A DNA stretch of 64,000 bases from Ichthyosporea sp. XGB-2017a. Its lineage: Eukaryota; Opisthokonta; Ichthyosporea. The notes under the pieces were generated by a model. The model was not told where the DNA came from. It ran no database searches and saw only the letters and a list, made by a program, of their open reading frames with translations. Made by a program: the position numbers and the translations under genes. Of this stretch, positions 10,019 through 23,100 are shown one piece after another; the first letter of the stretch is position 1; each line of letters begins with the position of its first letter. The stretch spans positions 53,914 through 117,913 of the forward strand of contig PDIM01000010.1 in assembly GCA_002811675.1 (NCBI GenBank), in the 5' to 3' direction.

Positions 10019-11123
10019 ATGGTGGTGATCAAGAGTATTCTTATTATCACATCGTCAGGTGTTGTCTTATTTGCAAAAGAATACGGCAGTAGCATACATC
10101 AGGTAAGCAGTTTTGCTGATGAAAACCATTAAAGACTCCTTATTATAATTCCCATTCCACTAAGTGTGCAATGAAACACGTATTCGAATAGCCTCGATTG
10201 CTAGGTTCCCTTCTGACTGCACTTTTCCAAACTTCACACGATGTGATAGCCCCAGTTTCGTATGTACGATTTGGATCCTTGTCCCTTAGCATTTGCTCTG
10301 CCAATACTACAAACTCGAATATTCTTGCTGCCGTACTGTACGAAGGGGAAGTAGAAAGATTAAAAGTAGTGGATGCATTAGCCGGACGTTCTCTTGTGAA
10401 AGTTCTTCTGGATGCGTTTTTGAAAGAATACTCCACTCAGATAGAAAAGGGAGGGAAAATCGTAAATACAACACTCTTTGAGGGATTTGAAGATAAAATA
10501 CAGGAATGTCAAAATGCTGCCCTTAATCCTCTGCTTTACCGAAGTAGGTTGACAGTTTAAACTCTCATACCATGTTATGCCCTACACTGTACTAATTTTG
10601 TGTATCCTGTTTCACTACTTTCCTCTTAGTCGCTGATGACAAGAGCGTGCGGCTTGCTGTTATCTTTAAGAAAAACGGAACCTTTTTTAGCAGTCAGCCG
10701 GTCGAACAACTAGGCTTTGTTGCTAATATGGAAGCTTTATTGAACTACTCAAAGGACTTAAGTACGTATTAGAATAATTTCACTATTCTGCAGGTTTAAA
10801 TTTATATGTTCCTAACCTTAGCTTCACCCAAATGCAGTGACCAACAGTGGAAGCCAAAGTCTCAAGAAGATAGAGATCATAATGAAAGGAGCAAAATACA
10901 TGATTTTTCTATTTCAAGGTAACCCTTGTACATTTGAGACGTTGTTCTTAGCTGCCACATCAATTCTGGGAATTTGGAAATCTAAAATTGTGCTTTTTTT
11001 GAAACTTTAGATTCATGCTTAGCTATTGTAGTTGATAAAAATTTAACTTTCGGTTCTCTTTACAAAGGCACGATTGACGCCATAGAGGCTATCGGAGAAA
11101 TAGAGGTAACGCTATGTGTCTAA
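10019..11123 (+). CDS. Longin-like plus roadblock-like two-domain protein (function unknown)
   Basis: Five exons join in frame with canonical GT-AG sites: 10019-10102, 10192-10543, 10630-10761, 10838-10918, 11011-11123, giving 253 residues. The first half begins MVVIKSILIITSSGVVLFAKE and continues PRLLGSLLTALFQ, the strand-loop-strand-helix pattern of a longin domain. The second half (about 145-250) has the beta-alpha-beta-beta-beta-alpha pattern of roadblock/LC7 domains: RLAVIFKKNG, an amphipathic helix, KKIEIIMKGAKYMIFLFQ, LAIVVDKN and a closing helix. Both folds usually form platforms for small GTPases in trafficking or nutrient sensing (TRAPP, Ragulator, Mon1-Ccz1). I cannot assign it to a named family. 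An alternative acceptor at 10203 would drop four residues, and the last exon might splice on at GAG|GTAACG, though a stop follows at once. Confidence 0.65.
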
Positions 11124-11802
11124 CAGAATCTTTTGTGCAATAAGCAAAATGTCAACTTCTAACACACCAGCCTATCAGTGCGCTCAATAATTTCCCCTGT
11201 AGTCGTTGCAACTAGAATATTGATTGCAACATATAGTTCTTCGTGAGCTCTGGCTATCAATAGGATCTTTCCTTCTCTGACTCTGGATAAGCTTGCACAA
11301 AAGCTAGCTTCCTGCCAACCTTTCTTTTGACTGACCACCAAGTCTCACTAGCAATATAACCTTCCCAACAAAGGGCGTCTACATATGCTTGGCATTCGCT
11401 TTAAGCACCATTCCCTCCCAATGCCACAGGGATGCAATGCAAACCGCTCCCTACCAAGTTGCATCTCCACAGCTCGCAGAGCTAAGTGCCAAACACCGTG
11501 AAGTGAAGTAGCGAAGGATAAAGAGTTAAAACTCAAATAAAAGTGCAGGGCTAGCCTCTTACAGGCTACAGCTTGATCCTCAATTATTGTCATCATCATG
11601 GACCGCGGGCCAGACTATTAGGGGGGGCGATTGCTGTGAAACTGTTCCGTCTGTGGCTGCCTCTCAGCTGCTTTGGGACTTTTCCTGCTCTAGTAGTGTG
11701 GCTGAAACTGTGTGCTTGTGTCAATCAACGGGTTGCGTTGGGATTTCCTTGTCAGAGTATTAAAGAACAGTGAGAAATCAGATATTGTGTGTTCCTCGTA
11801 CC
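11124..11802. other. Intergenic / 5' UTR of the GCKIII kinase
   Basis: This 679 bp lies between two + strand genes. It should contain the end of the longin-roadblock transcript and the kinase promoter. Short frames on both strands show no similarity to known proteins. Nothing else was seen. Confidence 0.4.
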
Positions 11803-13349
11803 ATGAGCTCTCAGGGTGGTGATCCGACTCAGTTCTTTACCCTTTTAGAGAAAGTAGGAAAAGGATCATTTGGCGAAGTATATAAGGGTATTGATAAGAG
11901 TTCAAAGCAGACTATTGCCATCAAAATTATTGACCTTGAAAATGCGGAAGACGAAATCGAAGACATTCAACTGGAAATTAAAGTTCTTTCCCAATGTGAC
12001 AGGTAAGCTTAGATCAATCTTTGGATAGCCATAATCGATGCCCTTTTGCTAAATCTTCACCTTTCATACATATAGCCCTTATGTGACGAAATACTATGGA
12101 TCATACTTACAAAAAAGTAATCTGTGGATTGTTATGGAATATTTGGGGGGAGGATCGTGTCTAGATTTGCTAGAGTGTAAGCCCTTAGAAGAGATTTATG
12201 CGGCCGCCATCATTAAAAGCATCTTAAAAGGTAAGCCTGTGTTGCCTTTAGATATCGCTGTGTTACTTTATTCCTTAGGTATACTGATTTGCATTTGTTG
12301 CGATTTACTTTAGGCCTTGAGTATCTGCATGAGCAAGGAAAGTTACATCGCGATATTAAAGCAGCAAATGTCCTTTTGGCCGACGATGGAGAAGTCAAAC
12401 TTGCAGATTTCGGTGTTGCAGGTCAGCTCACTGACACGATGACAAAGAGAAAAACGTTTGTGGGCACTCCTTTTTGGATGGTAAGTGCAAACCAAATCAT
12501 AAATTCATTCGAGTTGCGGAACCTTAATTGTCCTGACCCACCCGTTTTTCATTCAAATAGGCGCCAGAAGTAATCAAGCAATCCGCATACAATGCAAAGG
12601 CTGATATATGGTCATTAGGTATTACTTGTATCGAAATGGTTACTGGCAGACCCCCCCATGCGGATATGCATCCAATGACGGTGCTTTTCGCTATTCCTAA
12701 AAACCCAGCCCCCACTTTAGATAATTCATTCTCTAAACCTTTCAGAGAATTTGTTGCACTATGCCTGAACAAGGACCCAAACGATCGACCAACAGCAAAA
12801 GAACTTTTGAAACACAAGTTTATGAAAACTGCCAGGAAAACGAATTGCCTAGTGGATGTTATAGAAAGGTATCGAAATTGGAAGGATAATGGTGGGAAAT
12901 CGGAAAAGAATTTGGGAAACAAGAATGAGGAAGAAACTGTTGGTAAGGCTAAGAAGCTGTCCGTGGATGGGTGGGATTTTGGAACAGTGAAAGATACTTC
13001 TACACCGGAAAAGGTTGGGGCAATTGGGCCGAAACAAATCTCAGAAAACCCTGTGGATACGATTAGAGAAAACCCTACTTCTGAAATGGGGACAGTTAAA
13101 GCTTTGCACACTCCTAAGGGGGCGAGTGAACATCCCAGCAAGATGCGGCCCAGGGCTGAAAGCATCTCTGTACCTGATTGTAAACTTGTAAGAGAAATAT
13201 TGGAACAGATGAAGAGTGTATCAGAAAGTGCTCAGGCCCAAAGCGCAATTGAGGAGCTAATATCAGCATTTAGTGACGTTGAAAATAGCCACCCTGGGAT
13301 GACCGTAAGCCTGGTCGTTGAAATATTGGAACAAATCAAACACCTTTAA
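11803..13349 (+). CDS. STE20-family kinase, GCKIII subgroup (MST3/STK24, STK25, MST4-like)
   Basis: Four exons (11803-12002, 12076-12230, 12314-12480, 12561-13349) join in frame to 436 residues. The kinase domain starts almost at the N-terminus ([12 protein letters not shown]) and matches GCKIII kinases closely: [68 protein letters not shown] and ADIWSLGIT. The activation-loop Thr (KTFVGTPFW) is present. After the kinase comes RYRNWK and a linker containing GWDFGT, shared with Sid1/SepL-type kinases. The C-terminal helical segment (about 380-436, [12 protein letters not shown] and VVEILEQI) resembles the dimerisation region that binds CCM3/PDCD10 in animals. These kinases act at Golgi, in polarity and in STRIPAK complexes. 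The upstream frame lacks ATG, so 11803 is the start. Confidence 0.92.
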
Positions 13350-14030
13350 CTTAGTTTAAAGAACACTCACAGACACTCATAACACATGCCCTAGTTAAGT
13401 CCTCTGCAGCAAGATAGGATCTGCCATGAGAAATCGAATCATTACGATAACTTGGCCCCTTGTAACTCAAGAGCAGTAAGATTTTGAAATATTATGGTTC
13501 CCCTTCCACACATATACATCGGGCAGTTTGAGCCCCTCGAGACTACGCATGGATATATGGATCTGTATGGATCTCCTAGTTGCTTTCCTGGTATTCTGGG
13601 AGTAGACCTTGTGTCCTTGCTTCCTTGCGGCACACTGTCAGCTGGGCTTCGTGCTTGGATGAAAGAAAAAAAGATAAATGGTCCATGGTCCATATAAGGT
13701 ATTGTTATTTGTTGTCAAGGACAATAAACAATGACAATTCATCACTTCAATACGAGACAGCATGTATAACCCTAAGAAATGCTATAGAGAAAGTTCAAAA
13801 ATAGAAAAGAGAGATCCGAGACTTTAGAGATTATAAATGATAATTCTGGCACAACGGAACTTTGTATAGCAAAATTATAGTTTGTGGCTTTTTTTTTAAA
13901 CTTTCCAGTTATATTGTCATTATAGCAAAAGTTGTCAAAGGAGTGTTGCGTACTATTTGCTGATATTTGAGTAGCACTTTAGGATTACCTTATCGTAGCT
14001 TTGATCAATCAATCGATCAATGCGTGCATA
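13350..14030. other. Intergenic / promoter of CFAP44
   Basis: A 681 bp AT-rich stretch between two + strand genes. Two overlapping frames (13494-13697 and 13580-13804) look non-coding in composition and resemble nothing known. No RNA gene was recognised. Confidence 0.4.
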
Positions 14031-17000
14031 ATGGACGAAGAGGACAATCAAACGCCTGATTTTCCTGACGAACCGGCTGAAGCGGCGACGGAGGGGCAAG
14101 AACAACCCTCCGAGCAGCAAGAAGAGGGAACCGATGTTTCAATGAATCAAGGTGGGGGAACTGAAGAAGGAAATCCGACCTCAGCGGAGTTGGAAGAAGC
14201 TGAAGGAGCGGGAGAAGAAGAAAATGAAAATGAAGCGGGCGCCGAAGAGGAAGCGGGTGCGGAAGATGTTCAACCAGAGGCTGAGTTAATATCAACAGAG
14301 GAGAGAAATGATGGCGAAAGCCTAGCTGAAGAACGGGCCGAAGAGCAAGTTGAAGAACAAGCTGAAGAACAAGCCGAAGAACAAGCTGAGGACCAGGCCG
14401 AAGAACAAGCTGAAGACCAAGCTGAAGAACAAGCTGAAGAACAAGCCGAAGAACAGACTGAAGAACAAGCTGAGGACCAGGCCGAAGAACAGGCCGAAGA
14501 ACAAGCTGAATACCAAGCTGAAGAACAAGCTGAAGAACAAGCCGAAGAACAAACTGAAGAACAAGTTGAGGACCAAGCCGAAGAACAAGCTGAGGGACAA
14601 ATTGAAAGTGCTGTGGAGGAAGAAAGTCAAGAATTGCCTGAAAATGAAGGAGAGGAAGAGGGAGATCAGGAAGGAGAGGATGAAGAAGGAGAGGATGAAG
14701 AAGGAGAAGATGAAGAAGGAGAAAACGAAGAGGGGAATAGTGTTGAGAGCGAAAAAAATTACTATGACTTATTTGCCCTAGAAAAAGAACTTCCCCCAGA
14801 AAGAATAACTCAGGGTTTAGTAAAGCTTCATCACTCCTTTGGCTATGAATGCAAAAGACGTTCTAATCTTATTTTTGTAGATGCCAATACCTTAATGTTT
14901 GCAGCAGGAAATACTGTCCAAATTTCTAATCTCAAAACTAAAGAGCAAATTTACTTAAAAGGTATCAGTGGAGGAGGGGTTGGAGCCATTGCACTCCACC
15001 CTTCGGGTAAACACTTTGCGGTGGGAGAGAAGGGCAATCATCCTTATATTATAATATACGAATATCCTAGTCTGAAAGCCACGAAGATATTGAAAGAGGG
15101 AACAGAAGCAGGTTATGTGTATCTTAATTTTTCTTCCAAGGGGGACAAGCTTGCCTCAGTTGGTTCTAGCCCTGACTATATGCTAACTGTGTGGGATTGG
15201 GAAAAAGAGCACATTATATTAAGGTCTAAAGCTTTTTCGCAAGATGTATTTAAAGTTACATTTAGCCCTGACAATGAAGGACTCCTCACAACTAGTGGTA
15301 CAGGACACATTCGATTTTGGAAAATGGCCGATACATTTACAGGACTGAAACTTCAGGGACAAATTGGCAAATTTGGAAGAAAAGAGCTTTCCGATATATC
15401 TGGCTATGTTGAGCTCCCGGATGGCAAAGTCGCATCAGGGTCGGAATGGGGCAATCTTCTTCTATGGGACGGTGGTCTAATTAAATGTGAAATAAGCCGT
15501 AAAAACGGTCGAACTTGCCATAATGGAATGATTGAAGAGTGCTACATGGAAGAGGGTGAATTGATTACAACTGGAGAGGATGGATATATCCGTGTTTGGG
15601 ACTTTGAAACCATTGATAATGCTGAAATTCCAGATGAGAACACTATTTTTGAATTAGACCCAATGTACGAGATTAAGGTAGGGGCTGAGGCCAAAATAGT
15701 AACTATGTTGAAGCCTCTTAAGAGAAACGACCCTGCTTTGTGGTACGCTCAAGATAGCCTTGGTGCCGTATGGAAACTGGATTTGTCTCTTGACGCGAAA
15801 GCAAAGGCCCCGGAAAAAGTACTATCATATATTGGTGGAGAGATCACGGGACTGTCATGTTCTCCAGTAGCTCATGAATTTGTGGCCATAAGCGAAGATG
15901 GAACCATTGGTCTTTTTGACTATGCTTCTAATCAACTACTTATCAGGCAAAAATATTTAGGAGGTGGATCTAGCGTTGTGTACGCCCCAAAAGTTTTGGA
16001 CCCATCAGGCTTTACAATTGCCGCGGGTTTCAAAAATGGTGTGGTAAGAATATTGACGAGAACATCTAGTTCTTTGGTTATTACACGTGCATTAAAACCA
16101 CACTCAAAACCCGTGAAGAACATAGCCTATAACTACCCATGCACTATGTTTGCCACCTACTCAGAAGATAACACAGTATTTTTCTTTGACGTTGAAAGTG
16201 GATATACCCCAATAGCATATATTGCTTTTCAATCCCCTATGAATTGTATTAACTGGTTTCCGGGTAGTACGAACCCCGACAATCTTCTATTGAGTTTTGA
16301 AAATGGAACTGTAATGGAAGTCAAAGCGCCACATCCAGAAGATCATAATAGTGAGCATACATTTGAGCTAAAAGAATATACAAGTAGGACATACACATTT
16401 AAGCGGCCTGTGGTAGTTGAAGAAGTCCCAAAAAGAGAATCAAGCGCAAAAAGGTCAACGTCTGATGAAGCACCCGATGACAGCGAGGAAAAAACAGATC
16501 AAAATGAAGAAGCAATCCCAGGCCAAGAACCAGGGGGGGAGGACGAAAATAGTGAAAGTGGTGAAACGCCTGAAGAAGAAGTTCCCGAACAAGAAGAAGA
16601 GAAAGAAATTGGGGGCTGTCTTCACGCGCTTTACATAGACGAGGACTCATTTTTTCTCTCCATGAGTGGACATGATTCAGGAAAACTCTTTCAATGTAAA
16701 TTTGATGAAGAGGAAGTAATTCAAACCATCCCCCTCAATGAAAGTGATGTTAGCCTTATGTGCTTCAGTGCATTCAACACATATTTGATGTCAGGTTCCG
16801 TAGACGGGGCTATACGATTAACACCATTTACAGAACCTATTGGGGAAATGACTACCTATTGGGAAGGTCAGGTTCATGACCGAAACTCTGGTAAAGTAAC
16901 TGGTCTTTGTACCAGTTTTGATGGAGCGCGTATGATCACATCGGGCTTAGACGGCAACATTTTTTCACATTCTCTGAACAATGGAAGCCTTCGCGAGGTC

Positions 17001-20000
17001 AGTCCACAAGAGCCAAAAAGTGAGCAGGAAATATTCCAAGATGATGATATTGAAAGCAATGCTGTTTATAGTATCGAAGATGCTAAGCAAAAAACAGAGC
17101 AAGATAAACTATTTAAGAGCGCAGAAGAGCAAAAACAGAGTATTAAAGATGAAGTACAAGCTCTTGTCAATAGATTCGAAAAGTTTCTTGAAATGAACGA
17201 CCAACTCCCAGAACACATTAGACTCTCTCGAGATGAATTTGACATGGATCCAGAAATGAGAAACACTATAGAAGAAGAAACCAAGGAGCGGTTGATTATT
17301 GCCGAAAAGGAGTTGGAGTGGGAATCCGAGAAAAGCAAAATTGCTCTTTCAAAGTTGGCCAAACGGTTTACAGATATTATGGAGTGCCCAAGAACAAGCG
17401 TATCAACGTTTGACAAGAATGTTCAAGTGTCTTCTTTTAGAACAGCGATGTTGTCAGACCATCTAAAAGAATACCTGTTTTCCATTGAAAATCCTTTCAT
17501 GGAAGGCAGTGAGCAAACCAAAGTTCAGAATGGGGAATCTGAATCTGACCTAACTCGATCATCTGGCCGAAAGAAAGGTTCTGTAAAAGACGGTGAAGCT
17601 TTAGACCCTAAGCTAATGAAGAAGAAAGAGGGATTGACAAAAGAAGAGGAACGAAAGCTGCGCCGTGCAAAAAGAAAGGAAATGTGGAAGCAATTCATGG
17701 AGTTGAAACCTGATGATACCTATGAAGACCCAGCTGATGTGGCTGCAATTAAAGATGCCACTGAGAACATGGGGGATTACAAGCTCAAGACAAGCTCTAA
17801 TTATGTTGTGCCAGAACATGAGCGAGTAAATACATCTAAGAAAAGAATTCAACTAGTCTATCTCCGTAGAAACGCACTTGAAACAAAGATAGAATTCAAT
17901 GAAAAAATTCACAATTTGAGAAAGAAAAAGGAGAGTATAATTCAATCTATTGCAAATGATGTCAGTTCCCTCAAGACAATTAATGGCCTTCTTGGGATTG
18001 ATGAAAGTGACATTCCGCAAATCCCCCATTCAGAGGAAGATACAGCCTTTGACAAAAAGTTTACTGTGAGTAAAGAACTTTTACTGAACTATAAAAATCA
18101 GTTGGCCAAAGCTGCTGAAAAAGCAAAGAACGCTGGTGGTGGCGGATTTGGGGGCCTTGGAGAGGACGGGGATGAAGATGACACTGACAACACTGAAACC
18201 AAAAAAGATGAAGCTAAAGAAGGGGATCAAGTTTCCCCTGAAAGCACTGATGAGGATGAAGAGGATGAAGTCAAAGAAAATGAAGAGGACACAGAAAGGA
18301 AGGAGAATGCTGAGGAAGAGAAAACGAATTCCGATGCGGGTGAGGAACTGAAAGCGGGGGCATTGTCTGGTGGAATTAAATTTAAAGAGGAAAATTCTAA
18401 AATGAGAACACTTCATTTAACGCAACAAAAATACGATATTTTGCGAAATATTAGTCGTTCAATGGACAACTTCAATTTGGAGCTTGTCGAGCTTTCAAGA
18501 GAGAAAGTAAAACATGAAATCGAAATGAAATCTTTAGAATTCAGATCAACAACACTTTTTCAAGAACTAACGCTTTTGAAGGAATTTGAAAAGCGCGAAA
18601 ATATTCTAGGATCGAAGGCCGAATCGAAGCTCCAAGAAAGAAAGGAGGCTCATAGCAAATGCCTTGAAATTGAGGAAAGCATTGCTCAAAACACAGAAGT
18701 TTTAGACAAACTCACAAAAGAGGAGAACGCTATTCATAGCTCATTTATTGAATTTATAGGGGAGAACAACAAGTTTTTTGATTTTTTGACGAAAGTATTT
18801 AAAAAGAAGGTCAAACTCACGAAGAAGAAGCCCGCAAAAGAAAAGGATGAAGAGGAAGACGAAGAAGATGAGGAAAGTGAAGAAGAATCGAGTGATGAAG
18901 ATTATATTTCAAGCGATGAAGAAGGCAGTGAAGCCGATGACGCTTTGGATGAGAGTGTTTGCCCACCTGGCTGCGACAATAGTCATTTTAATAAGGCCGT
19001 TGAGCTCCGAGAAACTAGAGTCCTCCAAGAGGAAGCAGTCTCGGATCAGAAAAAGCTTATTTTGAACTTGAAGAAAGAGCTTGAAAGTCTGGAAAAGAAA
19101 AAGAAGGTGATTGAGTCTGCGTTGCAGAATGCAAAAAATGACATACAGGCGTTCCAATCTGAGAAACAGCAGAAGCTTAATGAGTTGGATGTGATATGCA
19201 CCCTGAGACTAAAACAAATTGAATATACCAGCAAAGGAAAGCTACCAAAAGATATATCTCCCTGTCTAATTATAACTGACTCCCGAATTGAAAAGCTTAA
19301 AAGTCGAATTTCTGAGCTTAAAAATCTTAAGGGCGAGCAAAAAAAGAAGCACAGAGACTTGCGACAGGTTCATTTGAAGTTTGTTAAGGATAAGAAAGTA
19401 AAAATGGCAAAGGTAAGGTGCTCATCTATGGTTTTTTTGCAATAGGATTTCAGGGAATAACCATCTGCACGTTTTTATTAACTTAAAATTATTCAGATCG
19501 AGGAACTTCAAGCTCGAGTCGAAAATCTTCAAATGCTGAAATTTGGGCAGCTAATCGATTTGGAAAGAATAGAAAACGTGGAGGTGAACAAGGCAGCGGA
19601 GGAGTTACGCGAAAAGATCCACAGGGAAGAGCGCAGGAGAGCGAGGGAGATGCGTGTTGTGATTGACGATATGCAGACCGCGAAAGATAACCTCGTTGGA
19701 GTTACCAAGCAGAACACGAAGTGGCTGGCAAGACTAGCTGAGCTCTCGAATGAGAAGAACAGGATGACGAGAACCTTGAATACCATCGAAAAGGATGGCT
19801 TGGTAAGTATTAGATATTTTCTGCTAATGAAAAGAATTCATACTCACTATTGAGTCTTTTATTGCCTTTTATTCATGATTAGAAACGCGGACTTATCGCG
19901 GCCAAGCCAGAAGATATCAAAGAAAAACAGAGATTAATGGAACTTGTCAAGCTTCAACTTCATGAAATGAACGCTCTTAGGAAGGAAATACATTTACTTG

Positions 20001-20101
20001 GAAGAAAAGATACGTTATTATTTCCTTCGGCGCAAGATGAACTCAATATAAAGCGGCCATCCCAAAATTCTCATTCAGCTGCCCTTGATGGGCAAACATG
20101 A
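14031..20101 (+). CDS. CFAP44: Cilia- and flagella-associated protein 44
   Basis: Three exons (14031-19412, 19497-19802, 19883-20101) give 1968 residues; animal CFAP44 is about 1850. Residues 1-240 are extremely acidic with a tandem EEQA repeat. WD40 repeats follow to about residue 1000 (for example SDYMLTVWDWE, EDGYIRVWDFE), interrupted by an acidic insert, and the rest is long coiled coil. The C-terminal segment in exon 2 (LQMLKFGQLIDLERI) is a family signature. CFAP44 with CFAP43 forms the tether/tetherhead of inner-arm dynein f and is needed for motile cilia, so this organism has motile flagellated cells. Both introns sit in the last tenth of the gene. The ATG at 14031 follows a frame without earlier ATG. 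An AATAAA at 20112 probably ends the transcript. Confidence 0.92.
14328..14603 (+). repeat. 12-bp tandem repeat coding (EEQA)n
   Basis: About 23 copies of a 12-base unit close to GAAGAACAAGCC encode EEQA with variants EDQA, EEQT, EEQV, EYQA and EGQI. It is inside CFAP44 exon 1. Substitutions are almost all in the second and fourth residues, and the reading frame is always preserved. A second short acidic repeat (unit coding EGEDE) follows at about 14680-14740. Confidence 0.9.
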
Positions 20102-20193
20102 CAATAATGATAATAAACATATAAATCGAGGTCAAACTCCACTCATGACAAGCCAGTTTATTGCTTTATACGTCTCTTACCTGCTAATAAGGC

Positions 20194-23100
20194 TCAATTT
20201 AATGAAATTCCTGCAACATGTCTTTGGCAATAAAGTTTGCAACAAAGCAGTCGCTCTTCACGCTTCTGTAGATCGCAAAGTTCCAATACCAACTCTTCAT
20301 GTCCATAATAATGAAGTCCCGCGAATATGCGAGGGAGAGAGGGTTTTCGCTTTTGACCACCATGCTCCACTTCTAGTCGAAAGAGTAAAGGTAACATGAA
20401 TGGAATATGGGCAGCTTGGCGAATGAACGAAATTGCAAATGTTACCGATGGATTGATTAAACGTGATGGTGAATCTAATGCAACAACGATTGTATTGAGA
20501 AGATCAATAACGGATAAAAGAAAGTGTTCCCTCCTGGGGAAACCGTTTTGACAGACGTAGCTATACATATCTTGCGGGGTTGTATTAAGTGCAAATCGAA
20601 CAACTTTCAGCGCAAATACAGCTAGTGCCATTGCGTGATTATTAGACTCTGCTGTGAAAACATAATCTGGAATAATTTGCGACAACATTACTGGAATCGT
20701 CACATTGGGATTCATCATCATAAGAGTAGCACCCACATCCGCAGCCCGGATTGTTTCCTTTTTAAACTGAAACGTAAGAATATCCTCAAGAAGCAGTCCA
20801 CAAAAGACTCTCGGTCCGCAAAAGAAAAGGGAACTAATACAAGTGTCCATCTGTCCCGACGTCATTGAAGCGTTTTTGATTATTGAGCGAAATGCATTAG
20901 AGAAGGCCAACGCAGCTTGTTTGTCAAACACTTTGCATGGGAGGCGATCAACAGAAAAAGGCCTAATCGGAAAGGCTTCTTTAACAGAGTATGGAACATG
21001 CTCAATTCCTAGGAGAGTTGTTTCAATCTGCAGTGCAACTGTAGCACGAAATATTTGATAGTTAATAACTTCGATGTGTCTGTGAACATCGCTAGTAAAG
21101 TTCGGTGATAAAAGTCCCTGCAATACATCAACGGCAATAGGCCAATGTCCATTAATATCGTTCTCAGGGGACTTTGTGGCAGAACCTGACTTTGCGGAAA
21201 CACAAAGCCATGCACAGGCAGTTCCAAGAGACGATGGAATGGTCTTGATAAGCAAAAACAGTCCATCCACCAATTTTTCAATAGAAAGTGCATTGCATCG
21301 ACAGGCACAAATTGCCTCGTGTACAAGAGAAGGAAGCATCAGCATTAAATCTCCTGGAGAAGTTGTTTTCATGACGTTAGACAGCTCCTCTTTGGAACAG
21401 TTCACAAATAAAACTGATAAAAATGACTGCATCATTTCTTGCTTACTGGGGGTGTCTGCCACATATGTAAAATGCCTACCGCTATTAAGGTAAGATATCC
21501 ATTTACAAAAGAAAAACGTTCTATCGTAAACTTCTACAGCATTACCGGAGCTCGACCCCGTGCGCTGTGCTATTACATGCAGCAGGGCATAAGACAGATC
21601 AAACAACTTATGCGAAGAACAGCTCAGTCCTTCTTCAAATGGGACATTTGAACATTCGTTGATCACAAGGATCCGCAGGAATATTTCATTGATATGACCA
21701 CTAAAAAAAGCAATATTTAACAAAAAGTCACCACCTGGAACATTGTTGAAATCAATAACCTCCATTTCATTACAAACGAGGCATTCCATAATGGTCAACA
21801 CGGCAACGGGAATAGTGGGCAGTATGCTATCTTTCTGATCCATTGAGACTTCTGGAAGAAGCTTTAAAAATAAATCAACCAATAGCACTCCATGGAATAT
21901 TTTCAGTCTATTTTTCAACCAAGGCTTAATCAGCTTCGCAATATCCTCGTCATCAGGGTTTTCTCCAATTAACTTGCAAAACCGTTCTACATCTTTTACC
22001 GTAACTGGAACAGCACCTTTGCGAAGTTCTTCTTCAGAAATTTCCGGTGCCTCAGAAACTTTCTCTTCCCCAACATGAGAAATTACGCACTTCAATTTTT
22101 CGACTCTAACTAAGCCCCGTTTAACCAACTCTCTAATAAATCTGGCAAGCATTGTGTCCGAAAATGAATCACTTGCATTGACGCATCCACAATCATCTAT
22201 CGTTATTCCACAGAGTGATTCTAAATGGGCTAATTCAAATATACACGTTTCCACGGGATTAAGTCGCGCTTCTTCATACCGGCCATTTTCCATTTCCACT
22301 TCAACAGATGTTCCTCGCGTTCTATATAGCATATCATCAATTTTCTTTCGTACCGTAATTATCTTTGGGTTTTTTTTTTCTTCCAAACCTTTTCGAAAAT
22401 CTTCAAGTCTTAAGATAACTTCGGGAATCTGAACCAATAAATATGCGGCACACTGGGATGTCTTAAACGAGGACGTGCTCAGTGTAATTTGTTTGCGATA
22501 TGCCGAGGAAAGAATTCCCAACCCATTTCTTAACATTTCAAAATAAAACAGGGATGGAGGAAGATTGTGAGTTTGCATTACCGCAATCCACTCAGAGGTA
22601 ACACCATCAATCGAATTCAAATTCCAACGCGCCAGTGTGTGCTCCATTAGAAGCAATATGCTGGTCGAGGGTATTCTCTTTCCTGGACTGAGAGCCCACC
22701 ATTCCCCTTTGGAGCAAAATGAATCACAATCCCCATCATCAAATACCCCACTCGCAGATCCGGTTAAGCTTTTCGCGTAATCATCAATCAAACAAGGCAG
22801 ACTTTCTAATAAATCCTTAAACCCACCAGCAACAGAGCTACAGTCATACTGTGCTCCCCCCATTGCTAAGAGGGACAACGATGAGCGACGGGGCCCTGGC
22901 GCATTGCTGCCTTCATTGAATTCGGTCGGCTTAGCACAGTCCCGAAGCAACGGATTCTCCATCAGTTCGTCAATAATAGTGAGCAAAGGCTTCAGCATTT
23001 CTATCAATCGAAAAAAGATTAGCGCCAACTTTTGTTTTTTTACTTCCATTTTTCCTGCAACAACGAATACCAACTTACCTGGAAACTCATATTTGCCAAT

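Noticed and set aside
10019-11123. Coatomer zeta (COPZ) or adaptor small subunit
   Set aside because: The start looks similar (short strand-rich longin fold), but the sequence lacks the conserved zeta/sigma motifs and the second half looks like a roadblock domain.
14322-14630. Phe/Leu-rich frame opposite the CFAP44 repeat
   Set aside because: It is the mirror of a purine-rich EEQA repeat; periodic FFSLFFGL sequence is a shadow.
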